A stretch of 64,000 bases of DNA, taken from Saxibacter everestensis (GTDB lineage: Bacteria; Actinomycetota; Actinomycetes; Actinomycetales; Brevibacteriaceae). The translations under genes were made by a program, and so were the position numbers. Under the pieces are notes generated by a model, which saw only the letters and a program-made list of their open reading frames with translations, ran no database searches and had not been told where the DNA came from. Each line of letters begins with the position of its first letter. The stretch's first letter is position 1. Below are positions 50,469 to 58,334 of this stretch, piece after piece. The stretch spans positions 186,001 through 250,000 of the forward strand of contig NZ_CP090958.1 in NCBI RefSeq assembly GCF_025787225.1, in the 5' to 3' direction.

Positions 50469-51916
50469 TGACTCAGCCGACTTTTGTCCCATCCGTCGCC
50501 GACCTCCTGGCCGGACCGGCAACGGTGGTCACCGCCGGCGTTAAGGTATTCGATGAGGCGCTTGCCCAGCAGGGAGTGGCTGTTCGCGCCGTGGATTGGC
50601 GGCCGCCGGCCGAAAAAGTGGCGGATGCCGTCGCCGGGGTGGCCGCCGATCCGCGCCGTGCCCGAGCCAATGAGCAGGCACTGGCCGCCATGAAGGCAGC
50701 AGGCGCCGTGCTGGCCGACGTCCGGCCGGCGAGTGAGGTGCTCGGCCTCGAACCAGGCACCTTTCTGCACGCGGGGCCACCACTGACCTTCGACCGCGCA
50801 TCCGGGCCGATGAAGGGTGCGCTGATCGGCGCGATGCTCTTCGAGGGGCTCGCCAGCTCGCCTGAACACGCCGAGGCACAGCTTGTGACGGGAGAGCTGG
50901 ATTCCGGTAAGCCGATAGTGCTCGACGCCTGCCATCACCACAACACGGTGGGTCCGATGGCTGGGGTAGTCAGCCCGAGCATGTGGATGTTCGAACTTGT
51001 CGACCCGGGTTCAGGTCGTAAGGCGTACTGCTCGCTGAACGAGGGGTTGGGCAAGGTGCTGCGCTACGGCGCTTATGGCGGAGAAGTGATCGAACGGCTC
51101 AACTGGATGAAAGACATCGTCGGTCCCCTCCTGCAGCAGGCCGTACGGCAGCGGAACTCAACGCCGGCCGGACCTATCGACATCCGCGGTATCACCGCGC
51201 AGATGCTGCAGATGGGCGATGAGGGGCACAATCGCAATCGCGCCGGAACCATGATGCTGGTCCGTGAACTGGTTCCCGAGCTGCTCGATCTTGGTGCGAA
51301 CCCGGCTGACGTTGCCGACGTCGTCCGGTTCTGCAACGTCAACGACCACTTCTACCTCAACCTGGTGATGCCGCAGTGCAAATTGGCGATGGATGCCGGG
51401 CGCGATGTGCCCGGTTCGACGATTGTGGTGGCGATGGCCCGCAACGGTACTGACTTCGGCATCCAGGTCTCCGGCACCGGTGACCGATGGTTCACCGGCC
51501 CGGCGCAGGTTGCCGAGGGGTTGTTCCTGGGGAATTTTGGCCCGGACGACGCGAATCCAGACATAGGTGATTCCGCGATCACCGAGACGGCCGGAATCGG
51601 CGGTTTCGCGATGGCCGCAGCGCCGGCGATCGTTGCCTTCATCGGCGGCGACTCGAATACCGCGGTTGACGCGACCAACAGGATGTATCAGATCACGGCT
51701 GACGAGCATCCGGTGCTGCAGATCGCCTCGATGGGCTTTCGCGGCGTTCCGTTCGGGATCGACGTGCTGCAGGTGGTGCGCAGCCAGATCCTGCCGCAGA
51801 TCAACACTGGAATCGCCGGCCGGGTAGCCGGCACCGGCCAGGTCGGGGCCGGGCTGGTCAACCCGCCGATGCAATGCTTCACCGAAGCTATTCACGCCCT
51901 GGCGGAGAACATCTAG
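50468..51916 (+). CDS. allG: DUF1116 protein, probable oxamate carbamoyltransferase subunit AllG (YlbE-like)
   Basis: A 482-residue DUF1116 protein. Landmarks are VDWRPPAEKVADAVAGVAAD, CHHHNTVGPMAGVVSPSMWMFELVDP, QMLQMGDEGHNRNRAGTMMLVRELVPEL, TIVVAMARNGTDFGIQVSG and NTGIAGRVAGTGQVGAGLVNPPM. It is the third subunit of the E. coli oxamic transcarbamylase. The start ATG overlaps the allF stop (TGATG). No carbamate kinase (AllK) gene follows, so carbamoyl phosphate must be used elsewhere, or the enzyme works in another pathway. Confidence 0.87.
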   Translation: MTQPTFVPSVADLLAGPATVVTAGVKVFDEALAQQGVAVRAVDWRPPAEKVADAVAGVAADPRRARANEQALAAMKAAGAVLADVRPASEVLGLEPGTFLHAGPPLTFDRASGPMKGALIGAMLFEGLASSPEHAEAQLVTGELDSGKPIVLDACHHHNTVGPMAGVVSPSMWMFELVDPGSGRKAYCSLNEGLGKVLRYGAYGGEVIERLNWMKDIVGPLLQQAVRQRNSTPAGPIDIRGITAQMLQMGDEGHNRNRAGTMMLVRELVPELLDLGANPADVADVVRFCNVNDHFYLNLVMPQCKLAMDAGRDVPGSTIVVAMARNGTDFGIQVSGTGDRWFTGPAQVAEGLFLGNFGPDDANPDIGDSAITETAGIGGFAMAAAPAIVAFIGGDSNTAVDATNRMYQITADEHPVLQIASMGFRGVPFGIDVLQVVRSQILPQINTGIAGRVAGTGQVGAGLVNPPMQCFTEAIHALAENI

Positions 51917-51977
51917 CCGAAATTAAGCCGCGGGGTTCGACAATTGCGGCCGCTGACTCGCCAGTAACCCTGGACAT

Positions 51978-51990
51978 CTCACAATGTGAG
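51978..51990. promoter_or_regulatory. Palindrome CTCACAATGTGAG after allG
   Basis: Perfect 6-bp arms around one A in the 167-bp convergent gap, 62 bp after the allG stop. The halves resemble GntR or CRP half-sites, but no promoter in the right place is visible, so it may be a small hairpin instead. Confidence 0.3.
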
Positions 51991-52083
51991 CGATTTCAGG
52001 GCCTTCGGGACGGCTAGCTGCCGCAAATGTCGGCCCGAGACAGCGCATTGGGTCGGCGGCGCGACCGGGTGCCGCTCGGTCGG

Positions 52084-53493
52084 CTACTTCCGGCGGTCCG
52101 GCGCGATGAACCGGCGAATGACGGTGTCCCTGAACTTCGTGAACGGCGGATAGACCAGTCGGAGGGTGTCGGGATTCAGCGGTTTGGTCAGCACAGCCTT
52201 CTGGTGCGAGAAGGCCTCGATCGAATGCACGCCGTGATAGCTGCCCATCCCGCTGTGTCCCACCCCGCCGAACGGCAGTTGCGACACGGAGAGATGCATG
52301 GTCGGCGCGCCGATCACGATGCCGCCCGACGACGTCTCCCGGACGAACTTCTTCCGGACATCGCGCCGGTTGGAGAACAGGTAGAGGGCAAGTGGCTTGT
52401 CCCTGGAATTGATGAATCGCACAGCCTCTTCGGCGCCGTCCACGGTAACCAGCGGCAGGATGGGGCCGAAGATTTCCGCGCTCATTGCGGCCGATGACGG
52501 GTCGGCATCCGGAAGCACCGTTGGCGCAATGTAGCGTGCTTCCCGGTTAGCCTGCCCGCCAATTGCCGAATGTTCGGGCAGTAGCGCGGTCAGCCGATCG
52601 TAATTTCGCTCGTTGATGATCCGGCCGAAGTCCGGGCTCGTGGTTGGATCGTCGCCGAACATCTCCCGGATGGCGGCATCGAGCGCGGGTACCAGCCTGG
52701 CCTGCACCGCGGCGCTGGCCAGGACGTAGTCCGGCGCAACACAGGTCTGGCCGGCATTCATGAACTTCCCCCAGGCGATCCTTCGGGCGCTGACCGTGAT
52801 GTCGGCGGAGTCGTCGACGTAGACCGGGGACTTTCCGCCGAGTTCCAGGGTGACAGGAGTCAGATGCTTCGCCGCAGCTTCCATCACGATCTGCCCCACT
52901 GCTGCGTTGCCGGTGTAGAACACGTGGTCGAACCGCTGCTCAAGTATCGCCGTGGTTTCAGCGACGCCGCCCTCAACAACCTGAACCGCCCGCCGATCGA
53001 GGTATTCCGGCAACCACCTGGCGATTGCGCTCGACGTAGCCGGGGCCAGCTCGCTCGGCTTCGCCAGCACGACGTTACCGCTGGCAAGCGCCCCGACCAG
53101 CGGAGTGAGCAGCAATTGCAGCGGATAGTTCCATGGAGCGATGATCAGAACAACACCGCGCGGCTCGAACACCGTGCGAGCGTTGGCGGGTTGCAGCGCA
53201 AGAGGCACCCGTCGCCGCCGCGGCCTGAGCCAGCCGCGCAGATGCCGGAGCGTGTGGTCGATCTCGTTGACCGTGAAGCCAACCTCGGTCAGCCAGGCTT
53301 CCGTCGCGTTCTTGCCGAGGTCGTCCTGCAGCGCCCGCTCGAAGTCGGTCCGACGTTCGATCAACATTCGGCGCAGGGCCTTGAGCTGTCTTATTCGCCA
53401 GGCGACCGGGCGGCTCAGTCCGGTCCCGAATCCCGCGCGTAGCGCGGAGACCACTGCCTGCGGATCGGCGGTCTGCGACCTTTCATGCTGCAT
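52084..53493 (-). CDS. Aldehyde dehydrogenase (NAD(P)-dependent, class-3-like)
   Basis: A 469-residue enzyme. It has FEPRGVVLIIAPWNYPLQLLLTPLVGALASGNVVLAKPSE (cofactor), FYTGNAAVGQIVMEAAAKHLTPVTLELGGKSP (catalytic Glu in LELGGK) and NAGQTCVAPDYVL (catalytic Cys). The C-terminal IEAFSHQKAVLTKP and short size match class-3/coniferyl-type aldehyde dehydrogenases, which oxidise aromatic or fatty aldehydes. AAGGA supports the ATG at 53491-53493; an ATG 14 codons earlier (53535) is possible. It may serve aldehydes from the neighbouring glycoside operon, but a repeat-filled 236-bp gap separates it. Confidence 0.88.
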   Translation of the reverse strand: MQHERSQTADPQAVVSALRAGFGTGLSRPVAWRIRQLKALRRMLIERRTDFERALQDDLGKNATEAWLTEVGFTVNEIDHTLRHLRGWLRPRRRRVPLALQPANARTVFEPRGVVLIIAPWNYPLQLLLTPLVGALASGNVVLAKPSELAPATSSAIARWLPEYLDRRAVQVVEGGVAETTAILEQRFDHVFYTGNAAVGQIVMEAAAKHLTPVTLELGGKSPVYVDDSADITVSARRIAWGKFMNAGQTCVAPDYVLASAAVQARLVPALDAAIREMFGDDPTTSPDFGRIINERNYDRLTALLPEHSAIGGQANREARYIAPTVLPDADPSSAAMSAEIFGPILPLVTVDGAEEAVRFINSRDKPLALYLFSNRRDVRKKFVRETSSGGIVIGAPTMHLSVSQLPFGGVGHSGMGSYHGVHSIEAFSHQKAVLTKPLNPDTLRLVYPPFTKFRDTVIRRFIAPDRRK

Positions 53494-53570
53494 GGCGTTC
53501 CTTCGAAGTTCCGGTACCGGGATTGGCTGATTCATAACCTGTGAACCTATCGCTGAGTTTCATGATGGTT

Positions 53571-53623
53571 GCGGACTGCGGACTGCGGACTGCGGACTGC
53601 GGACTGCGGACTGCGGACTGCGG
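53571..53623. repeat. GCGGACT heptamer tandem repeat (7.6 copies)
   Basis: Seven exact 7-bp units plus four bases, immediately upstream of the aldehyde dehydrogenase gene. The same unit in the opposite orientation is at 33203-33230. Confidence 0.9.
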
Positions 53624-53626
53624 CGC

Positions 53627-53726
53627 TGGCGCGCGACCCGTAACGTCGACGCAAGCCGGACTGCGCACTGCGGACGTGGCGCGCGACCCGTAACGTCGAC
53701 GCAAGCCGGACTGCGGACTGCGGCCC
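53627..53726. repeat. 50-bp tandem repeat (x2)
   Basis: Two 50-bp copies containing GCGCGACCCGTAACGTCGAC (53627-53676 and 53677-53726) follow the heptamer run and end with further GGACTGC units, four bases before the stop codon of the flavoprotein gene. With the heptamers they fill the gap between the two genes. Confidence 0.85.
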
Positions 53727-53729
53727 GCC

Positions 53730-55052
53730 TCAATCGCCCAGCACCCTGGAAAGGTATCGGTTTCCGAACCTCCGAGCAGGGTCGAGCCGATCGCGGACCC
53801 GCAGAAAGTCCTCGAAGCGAGGGTAGACCCCGGCAAGATAGTCGGTGCTGGCATAGTTCAGCTTCCCCCAATGCGGCCGGCCTCCGTACTCCCGGAAAAT
53901 GTTCTCGACCGCCTGAAAGTACTCATCCGGACGCTCACGGAAGTAGCGATGCACAGCCACGTACCCAGTCGACCGGCCGAAGGCAGTGGACAGCAAGATG
54001 TCGTCCGCCGCGGCGGATCGCACCTCGATCGGGAACGAGATATTCCAGCGCTTGCGTTCGATCAGCTCGCGGATCCGGCGTACTACCTCGCTGACATTGC
54101 CCAGCGGTACGGCGTATTCCATTTCGGTGAAACGGACCGAGCGGTTCGACACGAATACGTCGTGTGACGGGCCGCTGAAGGATCGGCTCCCGGTCAGCCG
54201 GGCGGCCAGGCGATTCACTCGTGGCGTCAGCCCTGGTGCCCGGACCCCGAGTCGGCAGGTCAGCGAGAAGAGACCGTTGGCCAGCAGTTCCTCGTCCAGC
54301 CACTTGCCGGCCAGGCTGAGCGGTCGGGTTGGCGTATCGGCCGGACGGCGGATGTTGGTCTTGGTCAGCGCTGCGCCGGTGTGCGGGAACCAGTAATATT
54401 CGAAATGGTCTACATCCGCACTGCGTTCGGCGAAGCTTTCCAGCACCTCGTCCAGCGGTTCCCGACGTTCGGTGGCCTCAAGCACAAAGGCGTCAACGCA
54501 CTGCACGGTCAGCTCGGTGACGACCCCCAACGCTCCGAGACCTAGGCGAACCGCGGGCCACAGCTCCGGGTTGTCGCTGGCACTGACCGGCAGAGCCTGA
54601 CCGTCCGCAGTCACCAGCAGAACCGCGCGCAGCTGGCCGGCGAGCCCACGAAATGTCGTTCCGGTGCCGTGGGTGCCGGTCGAAAAAGCGCCGGAAATCG
54701 TCTGCCGATCGATATCGCCCATGTTCTCCAACGCCAGGCCGTATGGCTGGAGCAGTTTGCCGACCTGGTGCAGCGGAGTGCCTGCCCGGAATGTCGCCTG
54801 TTTGGATCCACGGTCGACGTCGACGAGACCGGATATCCCGGACATCACCAGTTGGACGCCAGCCGCCTCGGCGATGGCGGAAAAACTATGTCCGGTGCCA
54901 ATCGCCTTGACCGAATCGCCGGGGGACCGGCTCAAAATGTCCTGAACATCGGCGGTGCTGCCCGGCCGCTCGATCCGCCGGGGCGTGACGGCCACGCTGC
55001 GGCCCCAGTTACGCCACAAGGCCGGCGGACCGGCGTTGGTTGTCGTGGTCAT
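53730..55052 (-). CDS. FAD-linked sugar-lactone oxidoreductase (L-gulono-1,4-lactone dehydrogenase/ALO-like)
   Basis: A 440-residue VAO-family flavoprotein. The FAD domain has VKAIGTGHSFSAIAEAAG and LALENMGDIDRQTISGAFSTGTHGTG. The ALO domain has VRFTEMEYAVPLGNV and the conserved RPHWGKLNYAS. The pattern is close to what I know of mycobacterial Rv1771 (L-gulono-1,4-lactone dehydrogenase). The real substrate could be another aldonolactone or alditol. It is the last gene of the five-gene operon; its ATG overlaps the upstream stop by 4 nt. Confidence 0.87.
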   Translation of the reverse strand: MTTTTNAGPPALWRNWGRSVAVTPRRIERPGSTADVQDILSRSPGDSVKAIGTGHSFSAIAEAAGVQLVMSGISGLVDVDRGSKQATFRAGTPLHQVGKLLQPYGLALENMGDIDRQTISGAFSTGTHGTGTTFRGLAGQLRAVLLVTADGQALPVSASDNPELWPAVRLGLGALGVVTELTVQCVDAFVLEATERREPLDEVLESFAERSADVDHFEYYWFPHTGAALTKTNIRRPADTPTRPLSLAGKWLDEELLANGLFSLTCRLGVRAPGLTPRVNRLAARLTGSRSFSGPSHDVFVSNRSVRFTEMEYAVPLGNVSEVVRRIRELIERKRWNISFPIEVRSAAADDILLSTAFGRSTGYVAVHRYFRERPDEYFQAVENIFREYGGRPHWGKLNYASTDYLAGVYPRFEDFLRVRDRLDPARRFGNRYLSRVLGD

Positions 55053-56278
55053 AGGAATGCGTAGCCCTCTCCGCGGTAGGTGTGAACCCGGTCAACGATG
55101 TCGCCTTCGCTGACCACGACTATCTCGTTAACGTGCTCGCACAGTTCGCCGGCCTTGGTATGCCGCAGCCAGACCCGGTCTCCCGCAGCGAGCCGGCCGG
55201 CTCCGGTCAGCGGGGTCTGCACCTCTCCGGCCATCTCGGTGGCGATCATCTTCAGCCCTCTGGGCCAGGCCACCTGCGGCAACCGGTCTTTGGCGGGCGG
55301 TCCGGAGGCGATCCAGCCACCACCGAGCAGCGTGGCGATATCCCGGGTTGGTTTGCGGACGACATCGAGCGCGAAGGAGAATGCCGGCGCTGGGCTGAAC
55401 TGGCTGTAATTGTCGAAGAGGTGCGGACCGAACAAGCCGCTGCCGGCGGCGACATCCGTGACAGAGGGGTCCGATGACGTGCGCTCAAGCGAGCCCGTGC
55501 CGCCGGCATTCACGAATTCGAGCGGACTGACGTTCCGGATGGCGGCAATCGCCGCGCCCCGCCGCTCGACCAGCTCCGACCACGATGCACGCTGCAGCGC
55601 CGTGACGATGGCGCCGTAAGCCGGACGCCCCTTGGGGTGGTTGGCCAGTCCGGCGATCTGCGCCTCATAGGACATCACGCCAACCAACCGGAAGCCTGGC
55701 CGGGAGGCGATTACCCGCGCGGCCCGCTCGGCCTGCGTTGCACTGCGGATCGGTGACCGCCAGACTCCGATCCGCGGCAGCATCGGCACCACGTAGGAGG
55801 CGTCGAGTTCAAGTGCCACCCGGATGTCGGGCCGGTTCCTCGGAGGAATGACTGCGTCAACCAAGTCGAGGTGGTCCGGGGAGTCGACCATAAGAGTCAC
55901 CCGGGAGGCGAGTCGCGGGGATGCCCCCAGCCTGGCGATTGCCTCACGGTCGGCCGTCGGGTAGGCGACGACGACATCCTCGTGCCGCTGGGCCAACCGC
56001 AATGCCTCCGGCAGGGTGAAGGCCAGAATCCCGGCAAATCCAGGCAGCCGGAGCACAGCGTCGATCACGGCATCGACCCGCACCGACTTGCTCGCCAGCC
56101 GAATCGGCATCCCGTTTGCCCGGCGGAGCATGTCGTGCGCGTTGTGTGCCAAGGCGTCGAGGTCGAGCACAGCGAGCGGAGCAGGCAGCTGTGCCGTCGC
56201 GCGGCTGTGCGTCGGCCAGTACCGGGTGGCATCGAGCCATGGCCTGCTGGCCGGGGCGGTCTCGGGTATATGCATCAT
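55049..56278 (-). CDS. PLP-dependent amino-acid aldolase/deaminase (D-threonine aldolase-like, alanine-racemase N-fold)
   Basis: A 409-residue protein with the alanine-racemase-type barrel. The PLP lysine is expected at Lys64 in IRLASKSVRV. GFAGILAFTLPEALRLAQ, RVALELDASYV, GVMSYEAQIAGLANHPKG and EFVNAGGTGSLERT follow, and the C-terminal D-Ser_dehydrat-like domain ends with WLRHTKAGELCEHVNEIVVV, where His and Cys usually bind a metal. Relatives are D-threonine aldolases and D-serine dehydratases. Start ATG at 56276-56278 with GGAGG; it overlaps the MFS stop by 4 nt. Its substrate in a glycoside operon is unclear. Confidence 0.82.
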   Translation of the reverse strand: MMHIPETAPASRPWLDATRYWPTHSRATAQLPAPLAVLDLDALAHNAHDMLRRANGMPIRLASKSVRVDAVIDAVLRLPGFAGILAFTLPEALRLAQRHEDVVVAYPTADREAIARLGASPRLASRVTLMVDSPDHLDLVDAVIPPRNRPDIRVALELDASYVVPMLPRIGVWRSPIRSATQAERAARVIASRPGFRLVGVMSYEAQIAGLANHPKGRPAYGAIVTALQRASWSELVERRGAAIAAIRNVSPLEFVNAGGTGSLERTSSDPSVTDVAAGSGLFGPHLFDNYSQFSPAPAFSFALDVVRKPTRDIATLLGGGWIASGPPAKDRLPQVAWPRGLKMIATEMAGEVQTPLTGAGRLAAGDRVWLRHTKAGELCEHVNEIVVVSEGDIVDRVHTYRGEGYAFL

Positions 56279-57540
56279 GTAGTCCTCCGGATTGGCGCCA
56301 GCGCCGCGGCGCCGAACAGTGAAAACACGGCGCCGGCAAGAAACAGCATTGAAAATCCGCCGGTGATGGCGACCAGCCAGGCGCCGAGCATCGGTGCGAA
56401 AGCCTGCGGCGCCATCGCCGCGATGTTCATGATGCCGAGGTCCTTGGCGCGGTCCTCGGCGGCGGGAAGTACCTCGGTGGCCAGAGCGAGGTCCACCGAA
56501 CAGAAGCAGCCATATCCCAGGCCGAGCAGCGCCGCGGAGAACAGCGCCGTGCCGAGGCTCGGCATCGCTGCCAACAGGATGGAGGACAACGCCTGCAGAA
56601 TGGCCGACACGACAATGAAAAGACGTCGGCGGCCGAATCGGTCCGAGAGCTTGCCGCCCCCGATCGACGCGATCACCACGAAGACCGTATATACCGAGAT
56701 GAGCAGCAATAGGTGGTCGTCGGCATCCGCGTCGCCGAGCCCGTAGATCAGAAAATAGAGCAGCAGGCCGGTGCCGAGTGCGTTGCCCGTGTTGACCAAT
56801 GCGCGGCTGAGCAGGACCCAGGCAAAGTTCGGGAACCTGACGGGGCTGACCCACATTCCAGCGACAATCCGGCGGAACGTGAACGCGGGTTGGCTGATCG
56901 CCGGCAATGGCGCGTCAGGCAGCAGGACCACGGTGGGCAGGCCGACGGCGAGCAACAGCCCGGCCATCAGCAGGTAACCATCGCGGATTGACAGCGAGAG
57001 CAGAACGACAAGTCCGACGCCGACGATGACGCCGATCGCCTGTGTCGAGCCGATGATTCCGGAGGCGAAGCCGCGCTGGTGCAGCGGTACCTGATCGGCT
57101 ATCAATGCCATATAGGCAGCTGATGCCATGCAAATTCCGACCGAGACAACAACCCACGAGACCGCGATGGCGGGAACGGACGTTTCGAAACCGAGGCTCG
57201 CCACGCCGAGTGCCGCAATCAGCAGCCCGCTGAACATCCACGGCCGGCGCCGGCCGAAGCGGGAGAGCGTTCGGTCGGACAGCGCACCCGTGATCGGGCC
57301 GGTGATCATGGCGGCCACCCCGCCGCCGGCAAACACCAGGCTGAAGTAGATCACGCCGTCGGTCCACAGGGCCGGCCCGTTCGGGGCATCGACCTGTTCC
57401 GGCAGCAGTAACTGGGTGGGGGTGAGCTGGGCGATCCAGATCGCGAACCAGGCCAGAAAGTACAGCACGATCCAGCGGGCGCCGACCTTTGTAATCGGCA
57501 CCGCCAGTGCGGAACTTGTCCCAGGTTGAGTGCTGGTCAT
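56275..57540 (-). CDS. MFS sugar-type transporter (GPH/SLC45-like)
   Basis: A 421-residue membrane protein with about 12 hydrophobic segments. The loop after TM2 is GPITGALSDRTLSRFGRRRPWMFSG, the form of MFS motif A seen in sucrose/GPH-type sugar carriers, and the second half has GGGKLSDRFGRRRLFIVVS. Its place between a beta-glucosidase/TetR pair and carbohydrate-oxidising genes suggests uptake of a beta-glucoside. It overlaps both neighbouring genes by 4 nt. Confidence 0.85.
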   Translation of the reverse strand: MTSTQPGTSSALAVPITKVGARWIVLYFLAWFAIWIAQLTPTQLLLPEQVDAPNGPALWTDGVIYFSLVFAGGGVAAMITGPITGALSDRTLSRFGRRRPWMFSGLLIAALGVASLGFETSVPAIAVSWVVVSVGICMASAAYMALIADQVPLHQRGFASGIIGSTQAIGVIVGVGLVVLLSLSIRDGYLLMAGLLLAVGLPTVVLLPDAPLPAISQPAFTFRRIVAGMWVSPVRFPNFAWVLLSRALVNTGNALGTGLLLYFLIYGLGDADADDHLLLLISVYTVFVVIASIGGGKLSDRFGRRRLFIVVSAILQALSSILLAAMPSLGTALFSAALLGLGYGCFCSVDLALATEVLPAAEDRAKDLGIMNIAAMAPQAFAPMLGAWLVAITGGFSMLFLAGAVFSLFGAAALAPIRRTT

Positions 57541-58334
57541 GATGGTGATTGCCGGGTTGGCTCCGCGTACGCGGAGCCGCCGGCAGCGGCGGCGGTCGGG
57601 TCTGTGTTCGTGGCGGAGTCGCGGGCAACGGCGGCTGGGTGCGTGGCGGAGTCGCGGGCAACGGCGGCTGTGTTCGTGGCGGAGTCGTGGGCGGCGGCTG
57701 TGTGCGTGGCGGAGTCGCGGGCAGTGGCGGTGGGGTCGGCATCAGGCGTTGCGTGCGTGGCGATGGCGGACGCGGCGTGCCTTACGATTGTCTCGGCAGC
57801 ATCCCGGTTACGGGTCGCCAGCCAGCACAGCGTGATGCCGTCGGTCAACGCGATAACGAAGCGGGCGAGCTCAGGCAGCGGAAGTCGCCAGGTGCAGCCG
57901 ATATGGCTGGCGACGGCGGTTAACATCTGCTCGGCCGCGGAGTAGTACTCCGCGTACTGTCGCGCCGGCAGCTGTCCCAGGCCGGCGGTTCGCAGCGCAT
58001 GCTGCGTCAGCTCGATCATCGCCTGCTCCCGTTCCGGACATTCGACCACCGCGTCAAGGAATGCGGTGAGGCAGCCCTCGAGCGTCTGTTCGAGTGAGGT
58101 GCCGGGAGTGAAAGAGGCCCTGGCCGCATTGGATTCCGACGCCGTCACCCGGATGACCACTCGCGCCATCAGCTCGTCGTGCGATTCGAAGGCGTAGTGG
58201 AAGCTCGCCAGCGACATCCCGGCCTCGGCGACGATTGCCCGGGTGCTCGCGGCGGCAACGCCCTTGCGCTCGATCAGCCGCAGCGCCGCATCGATCAGCA
58301 GCTCTCGGCGGTCTGCGACCTTGAGCCGGGTCAT
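57537..58334 (-). CDS. TetR-family regulator with repetitive C-terminal tail
   Basis: A 265-residue regulator. The DNA-binding domain is RRELLIDAALRLIERKGVAAASTRAIVAEAGMSLASFHYAFESHDEL (residues 8-55). The ligand domain runs to about residue 195. The rest is an Ala/Thr/Asp/Arg tail of 11-residue units (VARDSATHPAA type) from 33-nt repeats at about 57604-57732. The ATG at 58332-58334 overlaps the beta-glucosidase stop by 4 nt. It is embedded second in the operon, so it probably autoregulates the whole unit; a dyad upstream of the first gene (59759-59776) is a candidate site. Confidence 0.87.
   Translation of the reverse strand: MTRLKVADRRELLIDAALRLIERKGVAAASTRAIVAEAGMSLASFHYAFESHDELMARVVIRVTASESNAARASFTPGTSLEQTLEGCLTAFLDAVVECPEREQAMIELTQHALRTAGLGQLPARQYAEYYSAAEQMLTAVASHIGCTWRLPLPELARFVIALTDGITLCWLATRNRDAAETIVRHAASAIATHATPDADPTATARDSATHTAAAHDSATNTAAVARDSATHPAAVARDSATNTDPTAAAAGGSAYAEPTRQSPS
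57604..57732. repeat. 33-nt in-frame tandem repeat in the TetR 3' end
   Basis: About four copies of a 33-nt unit around TGGCGGAGTCGCGGGCA, keeping frame, encode the C-terminal tail of the TetR protein. Confidence 0.8.

Noticed and set aside
53571-53726. CRISPR array
   Set aside because: Units are contiguous heptamers and two 50-bp tandem copies without unique spacers or cas genes.
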